In this document: positions 1 through 8,944 of the stretch, in pieces
Layout: each line of letters starts with the position of its first letter
Numbering within the stretch: position 1 is the stretch's first letter
Origin: an uncultured Archangium sp.
GTDB taxonomy: Bacteria; Myxococcota; Myxococcia; Myxococcales; Myxococcaceae
NCBI GenBank assembly: GCA_903905455.1
Contig: CAIVGN010000197.1
Coordinates: 62,001 to 126,000, forward strand
Length of the DNA stretch: 64,000 nt
Direction: 5' to 3'
Notes under the pieces: generated by a model
Seen by the model: only the letters and a program-made list of their open reading frames with translations
What the model was told of the DNA's origin: nothing
Databases searched by the model: none
Program-made: the position numbers and the translations under genes

Positions 1-1
1 C

Positions 2-1771
2 GGCGGCGCGTCGATGTCGCAGCAGGAAGAGGCGCTGCGGCGCGGGGCGGCCATCGTCGTCGGCACCCCCGGCCGCATTCACGACCACATCCGCCGCGGC
101 AACATGAAGCTCGACCAGTGCGTCCACGCCGTCCTCGACGAGGCCGACGAGATGCTCAACCAGGGCTTCTACGAGGAGGTCACCCGCATCCTCGACTGCC
201 TCCCCAAGAAGAAGCAGGTGCTGCTCTTCTCGGCCACGGTGCCCGAGGACATTCGCCGGCTGATCTCGCGCTACACCACCGACGCCGAGACGCTGCTGCT
301 GTCGGGTGACGTGTACACCGTCGACCACATCAACCACGTCCGCTACGAGCTGTCGGACGCGTACCCCAAGCCGCGCAACCTCCTCTACGTGCTGGAGATG
401 GAAGACCCGACCAGCGCGATCATCTTCTGCAACACCCGCGACGACACCGAGCTGGTGACCGCGGTACTCAACCGCAACGGCTTCGACGCGGAGCTGCTCA
501 ACGGCGACCTCGCGCAGAAGGAACGCGAGCGCGTCATGGGCCGCGTGAAGCGGGGCGAGCTGGCCTTCATGGTCGCCACCGACATCGCCGCCCGCGGCAT
601 CGACATCAGCGACCTGAGCCACGTCATCAACTATTCGCTGCCTGAAGACCCGGCGGTGTACCTGCACCGCGTCGGCCGCACCGGCCGCATCGGCAAGAAG
701 GGCACGGCCCTCAACCTCACCTCCGGGCGCGAGCTCGCGACGCTCACCACGCTCGAGAAGAAGTTCAACGTCAAGTTCGAGAAGAAGCCCATGCCCAACG
801 CCGAAGAAGCCGCGAAGATGTGGTCCGACCGTCACGTCAAGATGATCAAGGAAGCGGCCCAGGGGAGCATCTACGAGGGCTTCCTCGCCCTCGCCAGCAC
901 CCTCAAGCTCCGGCCCGACGCCGACGAGATGATCGCCTTCATGCTGCGCTACTTCTTCACCCACCGGCGCATGGAGCAGGCCCAGGTCGTCGACGGCGTC
1001 GAGGTTCCCGCGCCCGTCGAGCAGGAGCACAAGCACTCCCGTGGCGAGAAGCCGCGCGAGGAGCGAGGCCCCCGCCGCGAAGGCGCCCGTGACGGCCGCC
1101 GCGAGCGCGACGCCCGCCCGCCCCGTGAAGAGCGCCCCCGCCGCGAGCGCGGCAGCGTCAGCGTGCACGAAGAGAAGACCGTCTCGGCCGGCACCCCGGC
1201 CGTGGCCCGCGCCGAGGGCTCGACCGACGCCCCGGTGACCGCCGCGCCCGCCGTGGAGACCACCACCGCGCCCGTGGAGTCGAAGCCCCGCGCCCCCGCC
1301 GCCGCGCCCAAGAAGCGCCTGAGCGACCGCGAGCTCTTCGAGCTGATGCAGGCCGGCAAGCCGCTGCCCCCCATCGACGACCCCACCACCGACGGTGGCG
1401 GCGAGTCGTCGTCCGAGCGCCCGCGCCGCGAGCGCGGTGAGCGGCCCGAGCGGGCTGGCCGTGGCGAGCGTCGCGAAGGCAGCGATCGCGGCCCGCGCCG
1501 TGAACGCGGCCCCCGTGAAGAAGTCGCCGTCGCGCCGGGCACCCTGCGCCTGTGGCTGAACCTCGGCAAGGCGGACGGGGTCGACGAGGCGTCGCTGGGC
1601 TCGGCCCTCTCGGCGCTCGGCGCCCCGAGCGACAAGGTCGCGAAGCTCGAGCTGCGCGGCACCTACTCGTACGTGCACGTCGCCGAGAGCGACGCGCCGG
1701 CCTTCGAGACCGCGGTGACCGGCAAGCAGCACGGGGAGAAGGCGCTGAAGATCGAGCGCGCTCGCCGCTGA
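2..1771 (+). CDS. DEAD-box ATP-dependent RNA helicase (5' end outside window)
   Basis: ATP-driven RNA unwinding enzyme, probably in ribosome assembly or RNA turnover. The reading frame is open to the left edge: GGAS just before the first Met (position 14) is the usual pre-motif Ib sequence, so the Q motif and Walker A lie upstream. Counting from that Met: TPGR at 18-21, DEAD at 42-45, SAT at 73-75, ATDIAARGID near 193 and HRVGRTGRIG near 225. Next comes an Arg/Glu/Pro-rich low-complexity linker (about 340-505) with repeated RPRRERG-like units, and a final 75-residue module resembling the DbpA RNA-binding domain. That layout fits the DeaD/CsdA/DbpA group; I cannot choose a symbol without the N-terminus. 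Confidence 0.93.
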   Translation, partial: GGASMSQQEEALRRGAAIVVGTPGRIHDHIRRGNMKLDQCVHAVLDEADEMLNQGFYEEVTRILDCLPKKKQVLLFSATVPEDIRRLISRYTTDAETLLLSGDVYTVDHINHVRYELSDAYPKPRNLLYVLEMEDPTSAIIFCNTRDDTELVTAVLNRNGFDAELLNGDLAQKERERVMGRVKRGELAFMVATDIAARGIDISDLSHVINYSLPEDPAVYLHRVGRTGRIGKKGTALNLTSGRELATLTTLEKKFNVKFEKKPMPNAEEAAKMWSDRHVKMIKEAAQGSIYEGFLALASTLKLRPDADEMIAFMLRYFFTHRRMEQAQVVDGVEVPAPVEQEHKHSRGEKPREERGPRREGARDGRRERDARPPREERPRRERGSVSVHEEKTVSAGTPAVARAEGSTDAPVTAAPAVETTTAPVESKPRAPAAAPKKRLSDRELFELMQAGKPLPPIDDPTTDGGGESSSERPRRERGERPERAGRGERREGSDRGPRRERGPREEVAVAPGTLRLWLNLGKADGVDEASLGSALSALGAPSDKVAKLELRGTYSYVHVAESDAPAFETAVTGKQHGEKALKIERARR

Positions 1772-1832
1772 GCCCACGTCGAGGCCCGTGCGTTCCCTGA
1801 AAGGGGCGCACGCGGTCTCGTTCGCCAGACCG

Positions 1833-1869
1833 ACGCCGCAGCCCTCGTCTTCGAGCGCTGCGGCGTTTT
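1833..1869 (+). terminator. Rho-independent terminator after the helicase gene
   Basis: A perfect 9-bp stem (1834-1842 pairs with 1857-1865) with a 14-nt loop is followed by TTTT at 1866-1869. It lies about 60 bp after the helicase stop codon. Confidence 0.8.
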
Positions 1870-1990
1870 CATGTGCGGAGCGTGCCTCGCGCGCGGGTGC
1901 GAGGCGCGAGGCGCGCGACCGAGAGGCCGCCCCTCGACGGTCTCGCCGGAGCTCCTGATGAACCGCGTCGCGGGCGCCCAACGGCGCTGC

Positions 1991-2015
1991 GTGGCGTGGC
2001 GTGGCGTGGCGTGGC
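1991..2015 (+). repeat. (GTGGC)x5 pentanucleotide tandem repeat
   Basis: Five exact consecutive GTGGC units, followed by the diverged unit GTGCG. The array sits at the left end of the larger direct repeat. Confidence 0.9.
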
Positions 2016-2082
2016 GTGCGGACTGAAGGACCTCGCCTCGACCAGGTCGTCGCGGTCGACGCCGTGCCGACACCGCGCGCGC
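2009..2082 (+). repeat. Direct repeat copy 1 (86-bp offset)
   Basis: This copy aligns without gaps to 2095-2168 at an offset of 86 bp. Shared blocks include GCGTGGCGTGCGGACT, CCTCGCCTCG, CAGGTCGT and GGTCGACGCCGTGCCGAC. Copy 1 carries the expanded GTGGC array at its left end; copy 2 has a single unit. Confidence 0.8.
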
Positions 2083-2094
2083 AACGGCGGCGCT

Positions 2095-2168
2095 GCGTGG
2101 CGTGCGGACTCGAGTGCCTCGCCTCGCCCAGGTCGTGGCGGTCGACGCCGTGCCGACGGCGCGCGCGC
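2095..2168 (+). repeat. Direct repeat copy 2 (86-bp offset)
   Basis: Second copy of the repeat at 2009-2082. It differs at scattered positions (for example GACTGAAGGA against GACTCGAGTG) and ends in an alternating GC run. Confidence 0.8.
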
Positions 2169-2475
2169 GCCGGCCTGGAGCTTCGTCGGCTGCAGCGTGA
2201 GCGAGGCGAGGTGGGAGGCGGTGCGCCTCGTGGTGCTGCGCCTGGGCGGGCAGCAGGGGCTCGCCGTCGCGCTCCCGGGCGCGTGGCCCGCTCAGACGAT
2301 GAGCCCGGGCGGCGTACGGAGCGCGGGATGGAGCGGCGCCTTGCCGCCGAACGCCCCAGGCCACGGGGCTGGGACGCGCTTCAGCCGGCAGAAGCCCGGC
2401 AGCAGCGGAGGAAACGCACGCTACTGGTGGTGCTGGCCCTGCTCGCGCTCCGGCGGTGAGCCGGGGCGCGCAGGT

Positions 2476-3981
<1,506 letters not shown>

Positions 3982-4036
3982 TCGGGCGCCGGCCTCTCCA
4001 AGTGCCCGGAACTTCTGACGAATCTACCTCCCGGGC

Positions 4037-4052
4037 GAAGGACGAGTCCTTC
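4037..4052. promoter_or_regulatory. Candidate operator dyad over the -10 box
   Basis: GAAGGAC-GA-GTCCTTC is a perfect 7-bp inverted repeat. It overlaps the -10 hexamer and the likely start site, a typical place for repressor binding. The regulator is unknown. Confidence 0.45.
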
Positions 4053-4077
4053 TAGGGAGGATGGCCCCGTGTGTCAA
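4049..4077 (-). promoter_or_regulatory. Sigma-70-type promoter for the glycosyltransferase gene
   Basis: On the minus strand, TTGACA (4077-4072) is followed after exactly 17 bp by TAGAAG (4054-4049). The -35 matches consensus 6 of 6 and the -10 matches 4 of 6. The predicted transcript start is about 60 bp before the ATG at 3981. Confidence 0.6.
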
Positions 4078-4133
4078 ACCCTACATTCGACTCAACAATG
4101 CGGCCTGTTTGGGAGCGCAGAAGCCCGCGACCT

Positions 4134-4736
4134 TCAGCGGCGCAGCGCGACTCCGGCGTAGGCGTCGGCGATCAGCTGCGCCTTGTGCAGCTCGCGCTCG
4201 TCGGCGACGGAGCCTTCGAGCAGCAGCGTCTGCCCGATGCACGAGACCTGCGCGTTCTTCAGCCCCTCGCGGTGCAGCGCCGCGGTGATGTTCTGGGCGA
4301 CGGCCGGGAGCACCCGGGGATCGAGGCGGGCGAGGATCTTCACGTTGGCGTCGTCGCCCACCAGGGTGCGCAGGCGGCGCAGCTCGTCGGTCGAGTCGAG
4401 CAGGCCGTCGATGACGGTCTGGCCCGCGTATTCCTCGACGCGCAGCGAGGGGTTGACCGTCGACTTCACGAGGCGCCCCAGCTCGCTGGTGTGGCCGTCG
4501 TCGACGATGATCTGCCGCGTCTCGGTGCCGTGCGCCGTCCACAGCGTGAGCGTGGTGCGGCCGCGGGCGTGGGCGGTCACCAGCAGCTCGCCCTTGGCGG
4601 TGACGGTGACGTCGGCGACGTTGGGGTCGCCGACGCCGACGCGCTTGAGGCTCTGCACCTTGAGCACGTCCTGGGTGCCCGGCGCGAGGCGTACCGGTTC
4701 GGCGGTGAGGCACAGGGCGAGGAGCGCGGTGATCAT
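4134..4736 (-). CDS. Exported CpaC-type pilus-assembly N-terminal domain protein without a secretin domain
   Basis: The protein has 200 residues with a short hydrophobic leader (about 1-12). Residues 14-90 resemble the pilus-assembly N-terminal domain found in front of CpaC/RcpA secretins (GTQDVLKVQSLKRVGVGDP, then VTVTAKGELLVTAHARGRTTLTLW). Residues 100-195 look like one or two BON-like folds (TVIDGLLDSTDELRRL; LLLEGSVADERELHKAQLIA). A CpaC secretin would continue for another 200 or more residues, but here a stop follows AGVALRR. Either it is a stand-alone accessory protein of a Tad-like secretion system or a truncated secretin; no tad genes are nearby. Confidence 0.7.
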   Translation of the reverse strand: MITALLALCLTAEPVRLAPGTQDVLKVQSLKRVGVGDPNVADVTVTAKGELLVTAHARGRTTLTLWTAHGTETRQIIVDDGHTSELGRLVKSTVNPSLRVEEYAGQTVIDGLLDSTDELRRLRTLVGDDANVKILARLDPRVLPAVAQNITAALHREGLKNAQVSCIGQTLLLEGSVADERELHKAQLIADAYAGVALRR

Positions 4737-4786
4737 CCAGGCAGTCTGGCCCGCCTCGACCCCTCTCGAACAGGTGGGCGCGAGGC

Positions 4787-5761
4787 CTACCCGGCGTGGC
4801 GCTCGACGACGACCCGGGCCGAGACCCGGGGCATGGGGCGCACGTCGACGTTCTCGAGCTCGGCCAGCGCCAGCAGCTTCTCGCAGAGGTCCTCGAAGCT
4901 CAGGCCGCGGGCCTTGGCAATCTTCGGCAGCAGCGAGCTGGGCGTCATGCCCGGCAGGGTGTTGACCTCGAGCAGCACCTCGTTGCCGATGTCCGGGCAG
5001 ATGAAGTCGATGCGCGCGGCGCCCTTGCAGCCCAGGGCGCGGTAGGCGGTCAGGGCCATGGCCTCGAGGTTGGAGGTGCGCGTGGGCGAGAGCCGGGGCG
5101 GCAGGTGGTAGCGCGCGCCGCCTTCGTACTTGGTGGTGTAGTCGAAGGTCGCGGAAGGCGAGCTGATCTCGCAGCTGCCGAGCACCTCGCCGCCCAGGAT
5201 GGCCACGGTCACCTCGCGGCCCTTCACGTAGCGCTCCACGAGCGCCTCGCCACCGTAGCGGCAGGCCGAGGCCACGGCGGGGCGCAGCTCCTCGAGGGTG
5301 TGCACCAGCGAGAGGCCGACCGACGAGCCGCCCGACGCGGGCTTGACCACGCAGGGGAAGCCCAGGTCGCAGTGCAGCTCCTCGACCTCGTCGAGCTCGG
5401 CGGTGCCGACCACGTAGCCCGCGGGGGTGGCGAGGTTGTGCTGGCGGAAGAGCTTCTTGGCGAAGCCCTTGTTCATCGCCAGGGCCGAGGCGAGCACGCC
5501 GGAGCCGGTGTACGGCAGGCCCATCACCTCGAGCAGGCCCTGCACCTTGCCGTCTTCACCCATGCGGCCATGCAGCGCGAGGAAGGCCACGTCGACGCCC
5601 GCCTGGCGCAGCGACTGGTCGAGCCCGGGGCCGGCCGTCACCCGCGTCACCGCGTGGCCCCGCTTCTCGAGGGCGGAGGCGATGGCCTCCCCCGTCTTCA
5701 TCGAGATTTCCTTCTCTTCACCCCACCCGCCCAGCAGCACTCCGACGCGTCGCTGATTCAT
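4787..5761 (-). CDS. ddl: D-alanine--D-alanine ligase
   Basis: Cytosolic ATP-grasp enzyme that joins two D-alanines for the peptidoglycan stem peptide. It has 324 residues, close to the family norm. Visible are the N-terminal GGWGEEKEIS (counterpart of the usual GGxSxE-S), LHGRMGEDG, the ATP-grasp core VKPASGGSSVGLS, the metal-binding segment RIDFICPDIGNEVLLEVN and NTLPGMTPSSL near the C-terminus. The start at 5761 has AGGAAG just upstream. The same frame stays open far upstream, but that part is antisense to the PEGA gene and is not coding. Confidence 0.95.
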   Translation of the reverse strand: MNQRRVGVLLGGWGEEKEISMKTGEAIASALEKRGHAVTRVTAGPGLDQSLRQAGVDVAFLALHGRMGEDGKVQGLLEVMGLPYTGSGVLASALAMNKGFAKKLFRQHNLATPAGYVVGTAELDEVEELHCDLGFPCVVKPASGGSSVGLSLVHTLEELRPAVASACRYGGEALVERYVKGREVTVAILGGEVLGSCEISSPSATFDYTTKYEGGARYHLPPRLSPTRTSNLEAMALTAYRALGCKGAARIDFICPDIGNEVLLEVNTLPGMTPSSLLPKIAKARGLSFEDLCEKLLALAELENVDVRPMPRVSARVVVERHAG

Positions 5762-5918
5762 GTCTTCCTGTGTCCTGTGAGCCGCGGTTTGCGCCTCGGC
5801 ACCTCGCAAAAGCAGGAGCCGTGCCGACCCCCGAAGAGGGCGGCGGCTGTACACGCTACAGGCCTGTTTCGCGATGTCGAATTTCCGACCCGGGCGGGCG
5901 CGGTCGGGGCGCCGCGCG

Positions 5919-7952
5919 TCAGTAGTTGCGCAGGTCGTCGTGGTCTTCGTCCTTCTTCTTCTTCTTTTCGGCCTCTTCGCGCTTCTTGCGCTCGTCGTCG
6001 TCGCGCTTCTTCTTCTCGGCGTCGGCGCGGGCCTTCTCTTCGTCGGCCTTCTTCTTCGCGGCCTCGTCTTCTTCCTTCTTCTTGGCCGCTTCGTCGTCGC
6101 GCTGCTTCTTCGAGAGCTTGCTGCTGTTCTTCGCGTCTTCGTCGGCCTTCTTCTTCGCGCGCGCTTCGTCGTCCTGGCGCTTCTGCTCTTCGGCCACGCG
6201 CTTCTCTTCTTCCTTCTTCTCGCGGGCCTCGTCTTCGCGCTGCTTCTTCTCGAGGGCGTCGCGCTCCTTCTTCGAGGCCTTCTTGCCGGGATCTTCCGCG
6301 GGCTTCTGGCGCGCGGCCTCCTCGGCCTCGGCGCGGCGCTTGTCGTCGGCGGCCCGGGTGGCCTCGGTTTCCTTGCGGCGGTCGTCTTCGCGCTTCTTCT
6401 CGTCTTCGCGGCGACGCTCGTCGTCCTTGCGGCGCTCTTCGGAGGCGCGGCGCTCGTCGGCGGCGCGGCGGTCGGTCTCGCGGCGCTTCGAGTCGTCGCT
6501 CGCCTTGACGCCCTGCTGTCCCGGGGCGGGGGCCGCCGGCGCGTCCTCGGCGCCGCCACCGGTGTTGGTCAGCAGCAGCACGCCGCCGGTCACCGCCGAG
6601 GCGATGCCCACGAGGTACGAGATGTCGGCCACCAGGGCGTAGGTGCGGCCGTTGGCCACCAGGCTGGCGGATTCGGGGCCCCGGGTCTGCGGCGTCTGGC
6701 GGAAGCGGTCGGCCTCGAGGTTGGCCAGCACGCCCATGGTGACGCCGGCGGCGAGGCCCGCGACGCCCACGCCGAGCAGCGCGATGCCCGCGGTGGTCTT
6801 CACCGGCGACCCGCCGCCGCCCTTGAAGTGGTGCACCGGGTCCTTGCCGTCCCGCTTGGCGTCCTTGCCGGTCAGGCCATCGAAGAAGGCGGTGAGCGCC
6901 TCGGGATCGCCGCTGGACAGGGTGCCGGTGCGGAAGGCGGCGTTGTGGCCGTCGCGCACCTCGAGGCGCAGGCCGGTGAGCTCGAGCTTCTCGCCGGCGA
7001 GGCTCTTCCTGGCCACCACCAGCAGCACCTGGTCGAGCTGGGCGGCCTTGCCCAGGGCCTGGGCCGCGGTGTCGCGCGTCGCGCCCTCGGGGTCCTTCTT
7101 GATGTCGGTGACGGCCTTCTTCCAGCCGGGCCCCAGCTCGGCCGAGGCCAGGGAGATGACCTCTTCACCGGGCGAGGCGAGGCTCTGGCCCAGCGCGTAG
7201 CCCCCCAGGGAGGCGGTCACGAAGTGCTTGGTGGACGAGACGCCGGCGATGGTCACGGGGCTCACGCCGCGGAACGCGCCGTCGACCCACACCCGGGCCC
7301 CGGGGGGCTCGGTGCGCACCAGCAGCTCGCCGCGCGCGTTGGCGGCCAGCTTGCGCTGCGTCTCGGCGAACTTGAGCAGCTCGGGGGGGAAGAACGAGGG
7401 GCTGAACTCGGCGCGGGCGGCGAGGCTGATCACCGCCTCCATGTCTTTCTTCGCGGGGCCGTTCTCACCGCCGGTGGCGTGACCGGCGGCCTTCATGGTC
7501 CAGGCGTCGAGCAGCGCGGGGAAGTCGCGCGAGAGGTCGGCGTCCTTGAGGGTCTCGAGGGCCTGGGTGAAGGACTCGGTGGCCTTGACGTTGTCGAGGT
7601 CGTCGAGCGCCTGCTTGCCGCTCTTCATCTTCTCGCGCGCCTCGTCGATGCGGGCGTCGCGCTTCTTCGCCGCGCCGGGGCTGAAGGCGTCGTGGGCGGG
7701 CACGAGGGTGAAGCGGCTGGCCCGCTCGAGGGCCTCGTCGGCCGCGCCTTCGAGGGCGCCCTGCTGCGCGGCGGCCTTGGCGTCGAGCGAGACGACCACC
7801 ACGGCGATGCGCGGGCCGGTGGCGGCCAGGATGAGCCTCGCGAGGAGCTCGGGGGGCGCCGCCGAAGCGGCCGGAGGACGCACGAGGGCCACGACGAGGA
7901 CCGCGATGAAGCACTGGAGGGCCACGGAGGCGGGCCTCTTCGACGAGCGCAT
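5919..7952 (-). CDS. PEGA-domain membrane protein with a long charged tail
   Basis: Function unknown. From a GTG at 7988 it would have 689 residues; I prefer the ATG at 7952, which puts a normal signal peptide first. In the 689-residue numbering the order is: signal/anchor 20-43, an alpha-helical region with TPR-like spacing 85-215, a PEGA domain 219-265 (GELLVRTEPPGARVWVDG), two hydrophobic helices near 395-420 and 445-470, and then about 200 residues almost entirely of K, R, E, D and A, likely a single long charged helix. It ends in DHDDLRNY, nearly the same ending as the unrelated protein encoded at 42820-43491. PEGA proteins are usually envelope-associated in myxobacteria. Confidence 0.8.
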   Translation of the reverse strand: MRSSKRPASVALQCFIAVLVVALVRPPAASAAPPELLARLILAATGPRIAVVVVSLDAKAAAQQGALEGAADEALERASRFTLVPAHDAFSPGAAKKRDARIDEAREKMKSGKQALDDLDNVKATESFTQALETLKDADLSRDFPALLDAWTMKAAGHATGGENGPAKKDMEAVISLAARAEFSPSFFPPELLKFAETQRKLAANARGELLVRTEPPGARVWVDGAFRGVSPVTIAGVSSTKHFVTASLGGYALGQSLASPGEEVISLASAELGPGWKKAVTDIKKDPEGATRDTAAQALGKAAQLDQVLLVVARKSLAGEKLELTGLRLEVRDGHNAAFRTGTLSSGDPEALTAFFDGLTGKDAKRDGKDPVHHFKGGGGSPVKTTAGIALLGVGVAGLAAGVTMGVLANLEADRFRQTPQTRGPESASLVANGRTYALVADISYLVGIASAVTGGVLLLTNTGGGAEDAPAAPAPGQQGVKASDDSKRRETDRRAADERRASEERRKDDERRREDEKKREDDRRKETEATRAADDKRRAEAEEAARQKPAEDPGKKASKKERDALEKKQREDEAREKKEEEKRVAEEQKRQDDEARAKKKADEDAKNSSKLSKKQRDDEAAKKKEEDEAAKKKADEEKARADAEKKKRDDDERKKREEAEKKKKKDEDHDDLRNY

Positions 7953-8010
7953 GCGCGCATGGTCGCTCACCCACGCGCGCGGCGCCACACTTCTTGCCCT
8001 CGGCCGGCCC

Positions 8011-8913
8011 TCAGGCCTCGTGATCAGGCTCGACGAAGCACCAGCGGATCTCGGGGGCCCGGTCGTGCACCGCCTGCTCGAAGCGGTTGATGGAGTCGAC
8101 GACCTCCCGGGTGGTCAGCCCGTCCTTCACGCGCACCTTCATCGCCACCAGCACCTCGCCGGGGCCCTGCTGCACGGTGATCAGCCGGAGCACGGCCTCG
8201 ATGTTCGGGTGCTGCGGCACGGTGGCCTTCACCGCCTCGGCGATGGTGCCGTCGGCGCTCTCGCCGATGAGCAGCGACTTGACCTCGCGGGCGAGGAACA
8301 CCGCGACGCTGATCAACACCACCCCGATGAGGATCGAGCCGATGGAGTCCCAGATGCCGTTGCCCGTCCACCAGGCCAGCAGCAGCGAGACGATGGCCAC
8401 GCTCAGGCCGAGCACCGCCGCCGAGTTCTCGCCGAAGAGGATGATGAGATCCGAGTCCTTGGTGCGCTTGAGGTACTCGACGAGCGAGAGCGCGCCGCGG
8501 CGCTTGTTCATCTCCTTGACGTTGCCCCAGGTGGCCCAGCCCTCGAGCGCCATGGAGAAGAGGAGGATGCCCAGGCCCAGCCACACGTTGTCCACGGGCT
8601 CGGGGTGCCCCAGCTTGTGCACGCCCTCGTAGATGCTGAAGACGCCGCCGCCGGAGAAGAGCAGCAGGGCCACGATGAAGCTGTAGAAGTAGAGATCGCG
8701 CCCATAGCCCAGGGGGTGCGACTCGTCGGGCGCCCGCGCCGAGTGCTTCACCCCCAGCAGCAGCAGCAGCTGGTTGCTGCAGTCGGCCGACGAGTGGAGC
8801 GTTTCGGCGAGCATCGCGCCGGAGCCCGTGAAGAAGGCCGCGACCCCCTTCGACAGGGCAATGGCGACGTTGACGGCCAACGACTGGATGATCTGTTTCG
8901 TATTTCCGGCCAC
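8011..8913 (-). CDS. Cation diffusion facilitator (CDF) family metal transporter
   Basis: Inner-membrane antiporter predicted to export Zn2+, Fe2+, Mn2+ or similar ions in exchange for protons. It has about 300 residues and five to six membrane helices. Helix II carries ETLHSSADCSNQ, close to the HxxxD metal site, and helix V carries GIWDSIGSILIG with the second-site Asp. The C-terminal 80 residues form the usual cytoplasmic ferredoxin-like domain (PNIEAVLRLITVQQGP, VAMKVRVKDGL). I chose the GTG at 8913 because AAGG lies eight bases before it; a GTG at 8922 is an alternative. It resembles the ZNT9/FieF-type branch. Confidence 0.88.
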   Translation of the reverse strand: MAGNTKQIIQSLAVNVAIALSKGVAAFFTGSGAMLAETLHSSADCSNQLLLLLGVKHSARAPDESHPLGYGRDLYFYSFIVALLLFSGGGVFSIYEGVHKLGHPEPVDNVWLGLGILLFSMALEGWATWGNVKEMNKRRGALSLVEYLKRTKDSDLIILFGENSAAVLGLSVAIVSLLLAWWTGNGIWDSIGSILIGVVLISVAVFLAREVKSLLIGESADGTIAEAVKATVPQHPNIEAVLRLITVQQGPGEVLVAMKVRVKDGLTTREVVDSINRFEQAVHDRAPEIRWCFVEPDHEA

Positions 8914-8944
8914 GCGCGGCACCTTACCGGGCGCGCGGCCAATG

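Larger units (their letters stand above)
1870..2475. other. 606-bp gap without a convincing gene; repeat-bearing
   Basis: Open frames cross this stretch on both strands, but none has a recognisable product and most are extensions of the helicase or of the frame antisense to the glycosyltransferase gene. It holds a pentamer tandem array and an 86-bp-offset direct repeat (listed separately). The only candidate worth naming is a 43-codon frame at 2328-2459 (+). It has GGAG six bases before its ATG and ends in a basic stretch plus a hydrophobic LLVVLALLAL tail. I do not call it a gene. Confidence 0.5.

Noticed and set aside
1991-2168. Possible CRISPR array
   Set aside because: The units are 5 bp or a single 86-bp duplication. 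There are no spacer-separated repeats of 25-40 bp and no cas genes.
5762-6559. N-terminal extension of the D-Ala-D-Ala ligase frame by 266 codons
   Set aside because: The extension is the shadow of the PEGA gene's charged tail (A/R/P/T-rich). The enzyme begins at the ATG at 5761 with a good ribosome site.
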